From: Rhizobium sp. 16-449-1b
GTDB taxonomy: Bacteria; Pseudomonadota; Alphaproteobacteria; Rhizobiales; Rhizobiaceae
NCBI RefSeq assembly: GCF_017741935.1
Contig: NZ_JAGHMH010000004.1
Location: 248,001 to 312,000, forward strand
Direction of reading: 5' to 3'
Length of the DNA stretch: 64,000 nucleotides
The notes beneath the pieces were generated by a model. It saw only the letters and a program-made list of their open reading frames with translations. It was not told the origin of the DNA and searched no databases. Positions 52,480 to 61,630 of this stretch are shown in pieces. Made by a program: the position numbers and the translations under genes. Each line of letters starts with the position of its first letter. Within the stretch, counting starts at the first letter, position 1.

Positions 52480-53292
52480 CTACCCCGAGGCCAAAATCAC
52501 ATGCGCCTGGATCTTGGCGGCGATCTCGCCGTTGCCGTGCTTGCTCGCAAGCGCCGCCTCCGCCGCCTTGGTCGCGGCCTCGAGCTTCGCAGGGTTCCGC
52601 GCCTCGATCTCGCCGCGCAAGGGCGTTCCCTGGCAATAGGCGACCGCCACCTCGCGGGCGGACGGCGCGCGGCTGATATCGGGGCGGGTGTCGATCTCGA
52701 TCTCCTTGAATCCGGCGCGCGCGAGGTCGTCGCGGATCTGGTCGCGGTCGTGATAGCCGTGCGGCGTGCGCTCGGCGAAGCGTGGCGGATCCTCTGGAAA
52801 TACGGTGGCCAGCGCCTTGGTCACGTCGTCGGCGAACACATTCGTGTCGATCCGGTCCCAGACGCTGAACAGAAGCCGCCCGCCTGGCTTGAGCACCCGC
52901 CGTGCCTCGCGATAGGCGGCCGGTCGATCCGGAAAGAACATCGCCCCGAACTGGCAGCAGACGAGGTCGAAACTCGCATCCTGGAAGGGCAGCGCCATGG
53001 CATCGGCCTGTCGCCAGACGACACGGTCCTCGGCCGGCTGGTGCAAGCGGGCATAGTCGAGCATGGCCTGGTTGAGATCGGTCGCGATATAGGTCGCGCC
53101 GGGTGGCAGCAGTGGCGCCAGCGCCCGTGTGACCGCGCCGGTGCCGGCCGCGATCTCGAGCACCGCCTTGGGCTTCAGGGCGGCGGCCCGCCGCGCCAGG
53201 TCGGCGGCATAGGATGCGAAAATCAGCGGCACCATGTGGCGGTCGTAATTTTCCGGAACGGAGCCGGCAAAGATCTTGTCCGCTTCCAGCAT
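52480..53292 (-). CDS. Class I SAM-dependent methyltransferase
   Basis: 270 residues. SAM motif VLEIAAGTGAVTRALAP (about 43-59), motif II DLNQAMLDYARLH, motif III-like FDLVCCQFGAMFFPDRPAAYREARRVLKPGGRLLFSVWD. UbiE/COQ5-like topology, but not close enough to assign the substrate. ATG at 53292. Confidence 0.82.
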   Translation of the reverse strand: MLEADKIFAGSVPENYDRHMVPLIFASYAADLARRAAALKPKAVLEIAAGTGAVTRALAPLLPPGATYIATDLNQAMLDYARLHQPAEDRVVWRQADAMALPFQDASFDLVCCQFGAMFFPDRPAAYREARRVLKPGGRLLFSVWDRIDTNVFADDVTKALATVFPEDPPRFAERTPHGYHDRDQIRDDLARAGFKEIEIDTRPDISRAPSAREVAVAYCQGTPLRGEIEARNPAKLEAATKAAEAALASKHGNGEIAAKIQAHVILASG

Positions 53293-53499
53293 CGCCTCAT
53301 CCTCCCTTTGCGACGATCGGCATTTGCTATTGCGAGGAGACTACCACGAAACGCCGTCTCCCGCTCGTCTCAAGCGCGGTTATCGCGCCCTTCGTCGCAT
53401 CGCCCGTTCGGATGAACGCCGGTTCATCATAAGAGCCAGCTAATGTGGCCCCTGATCCTGGCTATACTTGATGAAAATCGAGCATCGGGGGATGCTGAA

Positions 53500-53715
53500 A
53501 TGAGTGAAACCATTATTTTCAGCGCCTATTGCGCGATCTCGAGCGTCTTCATGCTGATGACGGCGCTCGAAGGCTGGGCCATGAGGGGCGGATGGACGCT
53601 GGCGCGCGGCTTTGGTCTCGCTGCCTGTCCGCTCTGGCCGCTGCTGCTTGCCGCCTTCATTCTGCACACGCTGCTCGCGCCAAGACGCATGCCGCGTCTC
53701 ACCCGCGCTGCCTGA
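53500..53715 (+). CDS. Small two-helix membrane protein
   Basis: 71 residues from ATG 53500 with two hydrophobic segments (ETIIFSAYCAISSVFMLMTALEG and FGLAACPLWPLLLAAFILHTLL) and a basic C-terminus. GGGGG precedes the start. It lies 151 bp before the Mrp operon and may be cotranscribed or independent. No family recognised. Confidence 0.6.
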   Translation: MSETIIFSAYCAISSVFMLMTALEGWAMRGGWTLARGFGLAACPLWPLLLAAFILHTLLAPRRMPRLTRAA

Positions 53716-53866
53716 ACAGCCTCTTTGCGCCGCCATCCGTCCCCGCGCACGATGCGTCCAAACCCTCATTTGGCCGATCTAGCTTGAGATGGCGGCGCTC
53801 TTCTTCTAAACCTGAGGCATCTGATTTGTTTCGGATTCGGGGTCTTCAAGGATAAAAGGAGAGCGG

Positions 53867-56245
53867 ATGGCCGATGGGACGGCATTGACGTTTGCGGCAC
53901 TGTGTCTGCCATTTCTCGGCGCCGTTCTTGCACCGTTCCTCGTCCGCGCATTCGGTCACAATGCCGCCTGGCTGCTGGCGCTCGCGCCGCTTCTGGCTTT
54001 CCTTCGCTTCGCAAGCCTTCTGCCGGAGATCGCGGCCGGCACCGTCATTCGCGGCGGCTATGCCTGGGCGCCGAGCCTCAATCTCGATTTCGCCTGGATG
54101 CTCGACGGCCTGTCGGTCACCTTCGCGCTGCTGATCACGGGCATCGGCACGCTGGTCGTGCTTTATGCCGGCGGTTATCTGAAGGGCCATCCCGATCTCG
54201 GCCGCTTCTTCTCCTTCATCTTCCTGTTCATGGGCGCGATGCTCGGGCTTGTCGTCTCCGACAATTTCCTGATGCTCTTCGTCTTCTGGGAATTGACATC
54301 GATCACCTCCTTCCTGCTGATCGGCTTCGATCATCGCCGCGAGGCCTCGCGCCGCGCAGCATTGCAGGCGCTGGTCATCACCGGCGGCGGCGGATTGCTG
54401 TTGCTGGCAGGCCTGTTGATGATCTGGAGCACGACAGGCGCGTCCGAGCTTTCGGTGCTGCTGCAATCGGGCGATCTCTTGCGCGCCAACCCCTATTACA
54501 TGCCGATCCTGTTGCTCATCCTCGGCGGCGCCTTCACCAAGTCGGCGCAATATCCGTTTCACGCCTGGCTGCCCAACGCCATGGAGGCGCCGACGCCGGT
54601 TTCGGCCTATCTGCATTCGGCGACCATGGTCAAAGCCGGCGTCTATCTCCTGATGCGCCTCAATCCCGTCATGGGCGGCACAACACCCTGGGAAACCATC
54701 CTGCCGCTCTTCGGCGGCGTCACGCTTGTGGTCGGGGCGCTGCTTGCCATCCGCAAGACCGATCTGAAGCTGAAACTCGCCTACACCACGGTCTCCTCGC
54801 TCGGCCTGCTGGTTCTCTTGACCGGCTTCGGCTCCGATTACGCCATCGAGGCGGCGGTGCTCTATCTGGTCGCCCACGCGCTGTTCAAGGGCGCGCTGTT
54901 CATGGTCTCGGGGATCATCGACCACGAGACCGGCACCCGCGACGTCACCCGCCTCAGAGGGCTGAGAACGGCAATGCCGCTCACCTTCGCGATTGCGCTC
55001 GCCGCCGCCCTGTCGATGGGCGGCCTGCCGCCGTTCGCTGGCTTCCTCGCCAAGGAGGAGATCTACGCGGCCCTTGCCCATGGCGATCCGCGCTCGATCC
55101 TCTTCGCGGTTCTGGTGATTGCCGCCAACGTGCTGATGTTCGCCATCGCCTTCGCCGTCGCCCTGAAACCCTTCCTCGGCGCCCCGGTCGAAACGCCCAA
55201 ACATCCACACGAGGCCCCGCCGCTTCTCTGGCTTGGCCCCGCCGTGCTCGCCCTGCTCGGCCTTCTCGCCGCCCTGTTTTCGGCGACCACGCACCACTTC
55301 ATCTCCTCGCCGATGGCCTCGTCCGTCCGGGGGGCGGCCACCACGATCGAGAGCTCGCTCGCGCCGCATATCGGGCTGCCGCTGCTCCTGTCGCTGTTCA
55401 CCATCGCGCTTGGCATCGCCGTTTACTGGCAGCTCGATCGCGCCCGCGCGCTGATGGCCGCGCTGTTGCAGCGGTTGGGGCCGGGGCCGGATCAGGGCTT
55501 CGACAACGCCATATCGGGCCTCGTCTCCTTCTCCGTGCGCATCACCCGCATCCTGCAGCCCGGCCGTCTGGAGATCTACGTGACCTGCACCTTCCTCGCG
55601 GTCGCGGCCATCCTCATTCTGCCGCTCTGGCTGTTCGGCGAGGGGCCGTCGCTGCCGGCATGGCCGGCGGACGTGCAGATCCATGAATGGGGCGTCTTCC
55701 TGCTCGCCGTCATCGGCCTTGTCGCCGTCATCATCGCCCGCGACCGGCTGACGGCCATCGTCTCGCTCGGCATCCAGGGCTTTGCCGTCGCCCTCATCTT
55801 CCTGCTCTTCGGTGCGCCTGATCTCGCCTTCACCCAGTTCATGGTCGAGACGCTATCGGTGGTCATCCTCGCGCTGGTCATGACGCGGCTGCGCCTATCG
55901 CACACCGATCCGCGCCCTCTTCGCCAGATGCTCTTCGACGGCGCGGTGGCGCTCGCCTGCGGTACGGGTCTGACGCTGCTGCTGATGAAGGCGACCGAAG
56001 CGCCGTTCAGCGCCACGCTCAGCGATTTCTTCAACACCTATTCGAAAACCATCGCCCACGGCGCCAATGTCGTGAACGTCATCATCGTCGATTTCCGCGG
56101 CACCGACACGCTCGGCGAGATCGCCGTCGTCGCCATGACCGGCCTTGCCATCCTGGCGCTGATCCGTGTCCGGGCAGGGGCCGAGCGCAAGCTCGCGGCA
56201 AACGATCCCGATGCGCCCGATGATCTCGGAGTGGAGCGCCCATGA
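53867..56245 (+). CDS. mrpA: Na+/H+ (K+/H+) antiporter subunit A, MrpA/PhaA
   Basis: 792 residues with about 20 hydrophobic segments. Similar to Complex I Nuo[53 protein letters not shown], and a C-terminal MrpB-like part ([26 protein letters not shown]). The Mrp complex exchanges Na+ or K+ for protons and is known in rhizobia (Pha) to be needed for pH/salt tolerance and for infection. It starts a seven-gene operon; it overlaps mrpB by 4 bp (ATGA type). AAAAGGAGAGCGG precedes the ATG. Confidence 0.95.
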   Translation: MADGTALTFAALCLPFLGAVLAPFLVRAFGHNAAWLLALAPLLAFLRFASLLPEIAAGTVIRGGYAWAPSLNLDFAWMLDGLSVTFALLITGIGTLVVLYAGGYLKGHPDLGRFFSFIFLFMGAMLGLVVSDNFLMLFVFWELTSITSFLLIGFDHRREASRRAALQALVITGGGGLLLLAGLLMIWSTTGASELSVLLQSGDLLRANPYYMPILLLILGGAFTKSAQYPFHAWLPNAMEAPTPVSAYLHSATMVKAGVYLLMRLNPVMGGTTPWETILPLFGGVTLVVGALLAIRKTDLKLKLAYTTVSSLGLLVLLTGFGSDYAIEAAVLYLVAHALFKGALFMVSGIIDHETGTRDVTRLRGLRTAMPLTFAIALAAALSMGGLPPFAGFLAKEEIYAALAHGDPRSILFAVLVIAANVLMFAIAFAVALKPFLGAPVETPKHPHEAPPLLWLGPAVLALLGLLAALFSATTHHFISSPMASSVRGAATTIESSLAPHIGLPLLLSLFTIALGIAVYWQLDRARALMAALLQRLGPGPDQGFDNAISGLVSFSVRITRILQPGRLEIYVTCTFLAVAAILILPLWLFGEGPSLPAWPADVQIHEWGVFLLAVIGLVAVIIARDRLTAIVSLGIQGFAVALIFLLFGAPDLAFTQFMVETLSVVILALVMTRLRLSHTDPRPLRQMLFDGAVALACGTGLTLLLMKATEAPFSATLSDFFNTYSKTIAHGANVVNVIIVDFRGTDTLGEIAVVAMTGLAILALIRVRAGAERKLAANDPDAPDDLGVERP

Positions 56246-56661
56246 ACACACTTATCGCTCGCACCATCGCTCCCGTGCTCACCGCGCTGATGCTGCTCTT
56301 CTCCGTCTTCGTGCTGCTGCGCGGCCATAATGAGCCCGGCGGCGGCTTCATCGGCGGGCTGATCGCGGCATCCGCGCTGGCGATCTTCGGCATTATCAAG
56401 GGCACCGGCGCCGTGCGCCGCGCCATCGTCTTCCACCCGCTGTCGATCGCAGGCGCAGGCCTCTTAATGTCCTCTCTGGCCGGCCTCATCTCGATCCTTT
56501 TCGCCGTGCCCTTCATGACGGGCCTCTGGATCTATCCCAGGATTGCCGGCGTCGAGGTGCCGCTGTCATCGGTCATGCTGTTCGATATCGGCGTCTATCT
56601 CGTCGTGGTCGGCGCGGTCACCTCGATCGCGCTATCGCTGGAAGAGCGGGAGGTCGAATGA
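56242..56661 (+). CDS. mrpB: Antiporter subunit B, MrpB
   Basis: 139 residues with four hydrophobic segments; [49 protein letters not shown] is the classic MrpB start, with the [11 protein letters not shown] motif. Separate from MrpA here. Overlaps both neighbours by 4 bp, so translation is coupled. Confidence 0.95.
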   Translation: MNTLIARTIAPVLTALMLLFSVFVLLRGHNEPGGGFIGGLIAASALAIFGIIKGTGAVRRAIVFHPLSIAGAGLLMSSLAGLISILFAVPFMTGLWIYPRIAGVEVPLSSVMLFDIGVYLVVVGAVTSIALSLEEREVE

Positions 56662-57038
56662 TGGAGCCGCTCTTCGCCGTCCTCGTCGGCCTGTTCTTCA
56701 CCGCCGCCGTCTATCTGATGCTGTCGAAATTCTCGATCCGCATCATGCTGGGCATCGCCATCCTCGGCAACGCCGTCAACCTCCTGCTCTTCACATCAGG
56801 TCGGCTCACCCGCGAAGTACCGCCGATCATCCCCGACGGCCTCGACGCGCTGCCTTCGGGGGCAGCCAACCCGCTGCCGCAGGCGCTCATCCTGACGGCG
56901 ATCGTCATCTCGTTCTCGCTGCTGGCTTTCCTGCTGGTGCTGACCTACCGCGCCTATCAGGACATCGGCACTGACAACACCGACGAGATGCGGGTGGCCG
57001 AGCCCGATGAACCGACTTTGCCGCCGGTGGGGTATTGA
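56658..57038 (+). CDS. mrpC: Antiporter subunit C, MrpC (NuoK-like)
   Basis: 126 residues with three hydrophobic segments. [28 protein letters not shown] and [27 protein letters not shown] are typical of MrpC. The longer hydrophilic tail ends EPTLPPVGY. It closes the first half of the operon: a palindromic repeat of about 300 bp follows before mrpD. Confidence 0.95.
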   Translation: MMEPLFAVLVGLFFTAAVYLMLSKFSIRIMLGIAILGNAVNLLLFTSGRLTREVPPIIPDGLDALPSGAANPLPQALILTAIVISFSLLAFLLVLTYRAYQDIGTDNTDEMRVAEPDEPTLPPVGY

Positions 57039-57062
57039 TGATGGTGCGCGTTGTGCCGTGTG

Positions 57063-57217
57063 ATACCCCCCTCTGCCCTGCCGGGCATCTCCCCCACATG
57101 GGGGGAGATTGGCTGGGCTCGCCCGCTCGCTCCACCTTCATTGCTTGGGGATGCCGTCGCAACGAGTCGATCTCCCCCCTTGTGGGGGAGATGTCCGGCA
57201 GGACAGAGGGGGGTGTA
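57063..57217. repeat. Palindromic intergenic repeat, family C, copy 3, inside the mrp operon
   Basis: CCCCCCTCTGCCCTGCCGG, CCCACATGGGGGGAGATTG, ATCTCCCCCCTTGTGGGG and GTCCGGCAGGACAGAGGGGG in order. It sits in the 299-bp gap between mrpC and mrpD, with the strand order inverted relative to copies 1-2. No gene in the gap; downstream of it is a Thr/Pro/His-rich stretch without a start. Confidence 0.85.
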
Positions 57218-57337
57218 TCCGCACCACGCCGACTGCCTGCACTACACTCTTCAGCATCAGCACCGTCGACAGAGCAGGGCATCCCCGCACCACGCCCAAG
57301 CGCACCCACACCACGCCTATGCGAGGCCACCCCCTAA

Positions 57338-58897
57338 ATGGCCACCCCCACCCAAACCATCGCCGATCTCTCCGCAGCCCTCGTCACATCCCCCGTGCCG
57401 ATCGCCCACTGGCTCGTCATCGCCCCGGTGGCGCTGTGCATCACCCTTGGCGCCATCCTCCTGATGGCCCGCGGCTCCGTGCGCCTTCAAGCATGGCTCG
57501 CCATCCCCGGCCTCGCGCTGCTCGTCGCCCTCGACGCGGCACTCCTGGTCAAGGTCATGGCCGAAGGCCCGCTCACCATGGTCATGGGCCGCTGGCTGCC
57601 GCCGTTCGGCATCGCCTTCACCGTCGATACGCTCTCCGCCGTCATGGCGCTGACCGCGGCGATCGCGGCACTGGCGGGCGGCATCCACGCGCTTTCCGAT
57701 ATCGACGACACCAACCGGCGCTACGGCTTCTTCCCGTTCCTGATGATGCTGATGGCCGGCGTCACCGGAGCGTTTCTGACCGGCGACATCTTCAATCTCT
57801 ACGTCTGGTTCGAGGTGCTGCTGATCTCGTCCTTCGGCCTGCTGATCCTGGGCTCCGAGCGCAAGCAGATCGACGGCGCGATGAAATACGCCGTCCTCAA
57901 TCTCCTCGGCACCACGCTGTTCCTGATCGCCGTCGGTATCCTCTACGCCATCTTCGGCACGCTCAACATGGCCGATATCGCCAGCAAGGCAGGCGAACTC
58001 AGCGACACCGCGCCGCTGACCACACTGGCAGCCCTCTTCCTCTTGGCCTTCGCGATGAAGGCGGCCGCCTTTCCGGTCAATTTCTGGCTGCCGGCCTCCT
58101 ATCACACCCCACGCATCGTCGTATCAGCACTCTTTGCCGGCCTGCTCACCAAGGTCGGCATCTATGCGCTGATCCGCGTGCTGGTGGTGCTCTTGCCGCT
58201 GGAGCGCGAGGAGCTCAGCCTGCTGATCGCGATCACGGGTGCTGCCACCGCCATTCTCGGCTCGCTCGGCGCATTGGCGCAGGACGATGTGAGGAAGCTG
58301 CTCGGCTATGTCGTGATCTCGGGCATCGGCAACATGCTGATCGGCATCGCCATCGGCACGACAGGCGCACTGTCGGGCACCGTCTTCTACGCGCTGCATT
58401 CCATGCTGCTGATGACGGCGCTCTATCTCGCGGCTGGCCAGATGGCCTTTCTCGGCGGCAGTTTCTCGCTGACGAGGCTCGGTGGCCTCTATCGCCGCAA
58501 CGGCCTCTTCGCCGCGATCTCGCTCATCCTCTTCTTCGCCGCCTGCGGCCTGCCACCTTTCTCCGGCTTCTGGCCGAAACTCATCCTCGTCAAATCCTCG
58601 CTCGATGTCGGCGCCTGGTGGCTGGCGGCCGCTGTGCTCATCAGCGGCTTCCTGACGACGATCTGCTTCGGCCGCGTCTTCCTGCTCGCCTATTGGCGCC
58701 CGGCCACCGAAAGCGCCGAAACCCATGTCGCCACCGGCTGGCGGACGATGCTGCCGCTGCTGCTTCTTACCGTCTTCATCATCGGCTTCGGCTTCTTGCC
58801 TGAACGCCTGCTGGCGCTGACGCAATCCGTCGCCACCGAGCTCACCGATCCCTATCCCTATATCGAATCCGTCTTCCCGGGAGGCGTCGCGCCATGA
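57338..58897 (+). CDS. mrpD: Antiporter subunit D, MrpD (NuoN/NuoM-like)
   Basis: 519 residues, about 14 hydrophobic segments, including LYVWFEVLLISSFGLLILG and the proton-channel helix KAAAFPVNFWLPASYHTPRIVVSALFAGLLTKVG. Standard length. The ATG at 57338 has no strong ribosome-binding site, and the 299-bp gap to mrpC suggests that mrpD needs its own initiation, perhaps its own promoter. Overlaps mrpE by 4 bp. Confidence 0.94.
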   Translation: MATPTQTIADLSAALVTSPVPIAHWLVIAPVALCITLGAILLMARGSVRLQAWLAIPGLALLVALDAALLVKVMAEGPLTMVMGRWLPPFGIAFTVDTLSAVMALTAAIAALAGGIHALSDIDDTNRRYGFFPFLMMLMAGVTGAFLTGDIFNLYVWFEVLLISSFGLLILGSERKQIDGAMKYAVLNLLGTTLFLIAVGILYAIFGTLNMADIASKAGELSDTAPLTTLAALFLLAFAMKAAAFPVNFWLPASYHTPRIVVSALFAGLLTKVGIYALIRVLVVLLPLEREELSLLIAITGAATAILGSLGALAQDDVRKLLGYVVISGIGNMLIGIAIGTTGALSGTVFYALHSMLLMTALYLAAGQMAFLGGSFSLTRLGGLYRRNGLFAAISLILFFAACGLPPFSGFWPKLILVKSSLDVGAWWLAAAVLISGFLTTICFGRVFLLAYWRPATESAETHVATGWRTMLPLLLLTVFIIGFGFLPERLLALTQSVATELTDPYPYIESVFPGGVAP

Positions 58898-59367
58898 TCG
58901 CCTTGCTTCTCAATCTCCTGCTGGCGATCGCCTGGGCGGCACTCAGCGGCAGCACCTCGGCCCACAATCTCGTCCTCGGCTTCGCGCTCGGCGCGCTGGC
59001 GCTCTTCCTCGTGCGCGAACCCTTCGGCAGCAAGGCCTATCTCTGGCGCCTCTGGGCGATCACGTCGTTGGCGCTGCTGTTTATCAAGGAGCTCGCCATG
59101 TCCGCCATCAAGGTGGCAACGACGGTGCTCAGCCCGAAGATGAACCTGAAGCCCGGCATCTTCGCCTTTCCGCTCACCGTCGATCGCGATTTCGAAATCA
59201 CGCTGCTCGCCAACATGATCACGCTGACGCCGGGAACGCTCTCGGTCGATGTCTCCGACGACCATAAGACGCTCTACGTCCATGCGCTCGATTGCGCCGA
59301 TCCGGATGCCATCAGGCGCGATATCGCCAATGGCTTCGAGCGCAAGATCATGGAGGCCTTCCGATGA
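58894..59367 (+). CDS. mrpE: Antiporter subunit E, MrpE
   Basis: 157 residues: two or three N-terminal hydrophobic segments, then a soluble domain with [28 protein letters not shown], typical of MrpE. Overlaps mrpD and mrpF by 4 bp each. Confidence 0.93.
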   Translation: MIALLLNLLLAIAWAALSGSTSAHNLVLGFALGALALFLVREPFGSKAYLWRLWAITSLALLFIKELAMSAIKVATTVLSPKMNLKPGIFAFPLTVDRDFEITLLANMITLTPGTLSVDVSDDHKTLYVHALDCADPDAIRRDIANGFERKIMEAFR

Positions 59368-59774
59368 CGCCCGACGCGATCGTCTCCATGTCAGCATCCG
59401 TGGCCCTCGTCATCCTCGCCGCCACCTTCCTCGTCGCATCCTGGCGGGTCATTGTCGGGCCGACCTTGCCGGATCGCATCCTGGCGCTCGACACGCTCTC
59501 GGGCACGGCGATCGGCTTCCTTGCCGTCGTCGCGGTCAAGACCGGCTTCGCGCTCTATATCGATATCGCCATTTCGCTCGGCCTCGTCGGCTTTCTCGCC
59601 ACCGTCGCCTTCGCCCGCTTCGTTCTGTCGCGCGGCCCGCTGCCGGGTTCGGCTGGACCGATGGCGGCGCAAACGGATAAAACCGTCCGCCCGGCCTCGA
59701 AAAAGCCCGATGCGAAGGTGAAGAGCGATGCCAAGTTAAAGACCGCGCGCAAGACGAAGAAGGACAGGACATGA
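59364..59774 (+). CDS. mrpF: Antiporter subunit F, MrpF, with a lysine-rich tail
   Basis: 136 residues; the family is usually about 90-100. Three hydrophobic segments ([33 protein letters not shown]) are followed by a C-terminal extension of about 40 residues rich in Lys, Ala and Pro ([21 protein letters not shown]), a positively charged cytoplasmic tail. The true start is ATG 59364, which overlaps mrpE. Confidence 0.92.
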   Translation: MTPDAIVSMSASVALVILAATFLVASWRVIVGPTLPDRILALDTLSGTAIGFLAVVAVKTGFALYIDIAISLGLVGFLATVAFARFVLSRGPLPGSAGPMAAQTDKTVRPASKKPDAKVKSDAKLKTARKTKKDRT

Positions 59775-60103
59775 TGGACTACGTCTTCGCCATCGTCGTT
59801 TCCGTGCTGCTTTTGTCGGGCGCGCTTTTCGCGCTGGTGGCAGCTCTCGGTATTGTCAGATTGCCTGATTTATACACGCGCATGCACGCCGCCTCGAAAG
59901 CCGGAACGGTTGGCTCGGGTCTGTTATTATTTGCGGCCGGGATCGAATCAGGAGAAATCGCCGTATTTGCACGTTCGCTTGCTGGTTTCGTGTTTTTTAT
60001 ACTGACGGCACCGGTGGCCGCTCATCTCTTGGCCAGGGCGGCACATACGACAGGTTATCGTCTGTTACCGCCTTCGGTGCGCGACGATCTTCTTGAAAGG
60101 TAA
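59771..60103 (+). CDS. mrpG: Antiporter subunit G, MrpG
   Basis: 110 residues with three hydrophobic segments; [29 protein letters not shown] is the MrpG signature. It is the last gene of the operon, overlapping mrpF by 4 bp. A long AT-rich gap with the rosR promoter follows. Confidence 0.95.
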   Translation: MMDYVFAIVVSVLLLSGALFALVAALGIVRLPDLYTRMHAASKAGTVGSGLLLFAAGIESGEIAVFARSLAGFVFFILTAPVAAHLLARAAHTTGYRLLPPSVRDDLLER

Positions 60104-60546
60104 GAGTGCTATATATTCAAGATTTTAAGCAGTTTTTTGCAGTTTTAAGCAGATGTGAGGATGATTAATGTTTCCTTCGCGCTATATTAATTCTTGGGAT
60201 AGAGGCGTTTTTTGACAGATATATATGAAATATTAATTGGCGTTTTCGCAAAACGGTGATAATTGATGCTCAAGTAGAGTTCTGATATTGAATTAGAATC
60301 ACATTGCATAATTCCTCGGTCGCTTTGAATTTCAATGTTTAATTGAGGGTCGTGTGCGGGTGTGTGCGTACTAATGCAAGATCAGGCAGTATAAGAACGG
60401 GTTTCGGCCTCAGGAATCTAGGGGTGGATTTCAGTTTTTCGAAACATGTAGCCGCAGACTGAGTTTTTTGCTGTTCGCTCTACGATAGCGGTCCGGGGCC
60501 AAGGAGGCTCTAGACCTTTTGAGCATGCAAACAGGAGAAACGAAAT
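60104..60546. promoter_or_regulatory. AT-rich upstream region of rosR
   Basis: A 443-bp gap, markedly more AT-rich than the flanks. It holds a pair of direct repeats TTTTAAGCAG at 60123-60132 and 60143-60152, 20 bp apart, near the mrpG end, and many TATATAT-like stretches. MucR/RosR proteins bind AT-rich sites and regulate their own genes, so autoregulatory sites are expected here. I see no terminator hairpin for mrpG and no ORF with a ribosome-binding site. Confidence 0.5.
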
Positions 60547-60978
60547 ATGACGGATACTGCAGCCGGAAGCGGGCCAGAATTGCTGGTCGAGCTTACCGCG
60601 GATATCGTCGCAGCGTATGTCAGCAACCACGTCGTGCCGGTTGGCGACCTCGCCAATCTTATTTCGGACGTGCATTCGGCGTTGAGCAACACGTCGACGC
60701 CGACACCGGCCATGGCTGTCGTTGAAAAGCAGAAGCCTGCTGTCTCTGTGCGCAAATCCGTCCAGGATGAGCAGATCACCTGCCTCGAGTGCGGCGGCAA
60801 CTTCAAGTCGCTCAAGCGCCATCTGATGACTCACCACAGCCTCTCGCCTGAAGAATATCGCGAAAAGTGGGATCTGCCGGTCGACTACCCGATGGTAGCA
60901 CCAGCCTATGCCGAGGCGCGCTCGCGCCTTGCCAAGGAAATGGGTCTTGGCCAGCGCCGCAAGCGCGGCCGCGGCTGA
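60547..60978 (+). CDS. rosR: RosR/MucR zinc-finger transcriptional regulator
   Basis: 143 residues, the usual size for RosR. A single Cys2-His2 zinc finger, Cys79, Cys82, His92 and His96, lies in [19 protein letters not shown]; the C-terminal [36 protein letters not shown] is basic. RosR/MucR regulates exopolysaccharide synthesis, motility and nodulation competitiveness, often as a repressor binding AT-rich DNA. Preceded by CAGGAGAAACGAAAT. Ends in a strong terminator. Confidence 0.96.
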   Translation: MTDTAAGSGPELLVELTADIVAAYVSNHVVPVGDLANLISDVHSALSNTSTPTPAMAVVEKQKPAVSVRKSVQDEQITCLECGGNFKSLKRHLMTHHSLSPEEYREKWDLPVDYPMVAPAYAEARSRLAKEMGLGQRRKRGRG

Positions 60979-61007
60979 TAGATTTGTCGCATTGAACGAT
61001 CACGATC

Positions 61008-61031
61008 AGCCGGGCGAGAGCCCGGCTTTTT
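61008..61031 (+). terminator. Intrinsic terminator of rosR
   Basis: AGCCGGGC-GAGA-GCCCGGCT, an 8-bp stem followed by TTTT, 30 bp after the rosR stop. Confidence 0.93.
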
Positions 61032-61159
61032 CGTATCTGGAATTAAGAAGACGAGGAAAATAATCCCAAATAATTTCGACCTCTGTTAAAATTCGTGAGC
61101 GAAATCAGCCGAAATCGATCGTGGCGCGCTTTCGTTTATCCCCGTTCCTGTATAGCGTG

Positions 61160-61181
61160 TATGAATTAATTCCTATTCATA
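61160..61181 (+). promoter_or_regulatory. Small inverted repeat touching the DnaA-like gene's ribosome-binding site
   Basis: TATGAAT (61160-61166) and ATTCATA (61175-61181) form a 7-bp AT stem with an 8-nt loop; the last base is the first of AGGAG. It could be an operator or a weak RNA hairpin affecting initiation. Confidence 0.45.
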
Positions 61182-61192
61182 GGAGTATTCAT

Positions 61193-61630
61193 ATGCCGAT
61201 TGGACATTTTTCCCCGCCCGGCGCCGCGAATGCGCCGCTGTCCCCGCTTTATGGGGAAGAGCAGACCGCCCTCTCAAGGGATGATCGCCCACAGTCCGCC
61301 ACGGATGCCGTGCGCGCCGTCTGCCGCATCTGCCAGGAAGTCACGACCGAGATGGTGATGATCGCCGGCCAGCGCGTGCAGATGCGCCGCGACCGCCGCC
61401 GCACGCTCTGCCATATCAGGCAGATCGCCATGTATGTCTGCCATGTCGCGCTGCAGATCCCGCTGCATGAGATCGGCACCGGCTTCGGCCGCGATCGCAC
61501 CACGGTCAGCCATGCCTGCCACGTGGTCGAGGATCGCCGCGACGATCCCGCCTACGACGAGTTCGTCGCCGCCGTCGAGCGCACCGTCAATTCCATCTTC
61601 CGGTCCGGCGGAGGTTACGGCCATGAATAA
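61193..61630 (+). CDS. DnaA domain IV-like DNA-binding protein
   Basis: 145 residues from ATG 61193 (AGGAG seven bases upstream). The core RQIAMYVCHVALQIPLHEIGTGFGRDRTTVSHACHVVEDRR matches the DnaA C-terminal DNA-binding domain (Bac_DnaA_C), including the GRDRTTV box-recognition helix. The ATPase domain is absent, so it cannot open the origin; it may bind DnaA boxes or act as a regulator. It overlaps the DUF6456 gene by 8 bp and lies downstream of rosR. Confidence 0.85.
   Translation: MPIGHFSPPGAANAPLSPLYGEEQTALSRDDRPQSATDAVRAVCRICQEVTTEMVMIAGQRVQMRRDRRRTLCHIRQIAMYVCHVALQIPLHEIGTGFGRDRTTVSHACHVVEDRRDDPAYDEFVAAVERTVNSIFRSGGGYGHE

Noticed and set aside
53846..55684. 612-residue minus-strand ORF opposite mrpA
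   Set aside because: Gln/Arg/Glu-rich shadow frame; mrpA on the other strand has full family similarity.
60418..60837. 139-residue minus-strand ORF opposite the rosR start
   Set aside because: It overlaps the true rosR gene and its promoter, and lacks a ribosome-binding site and any recognisable domain.
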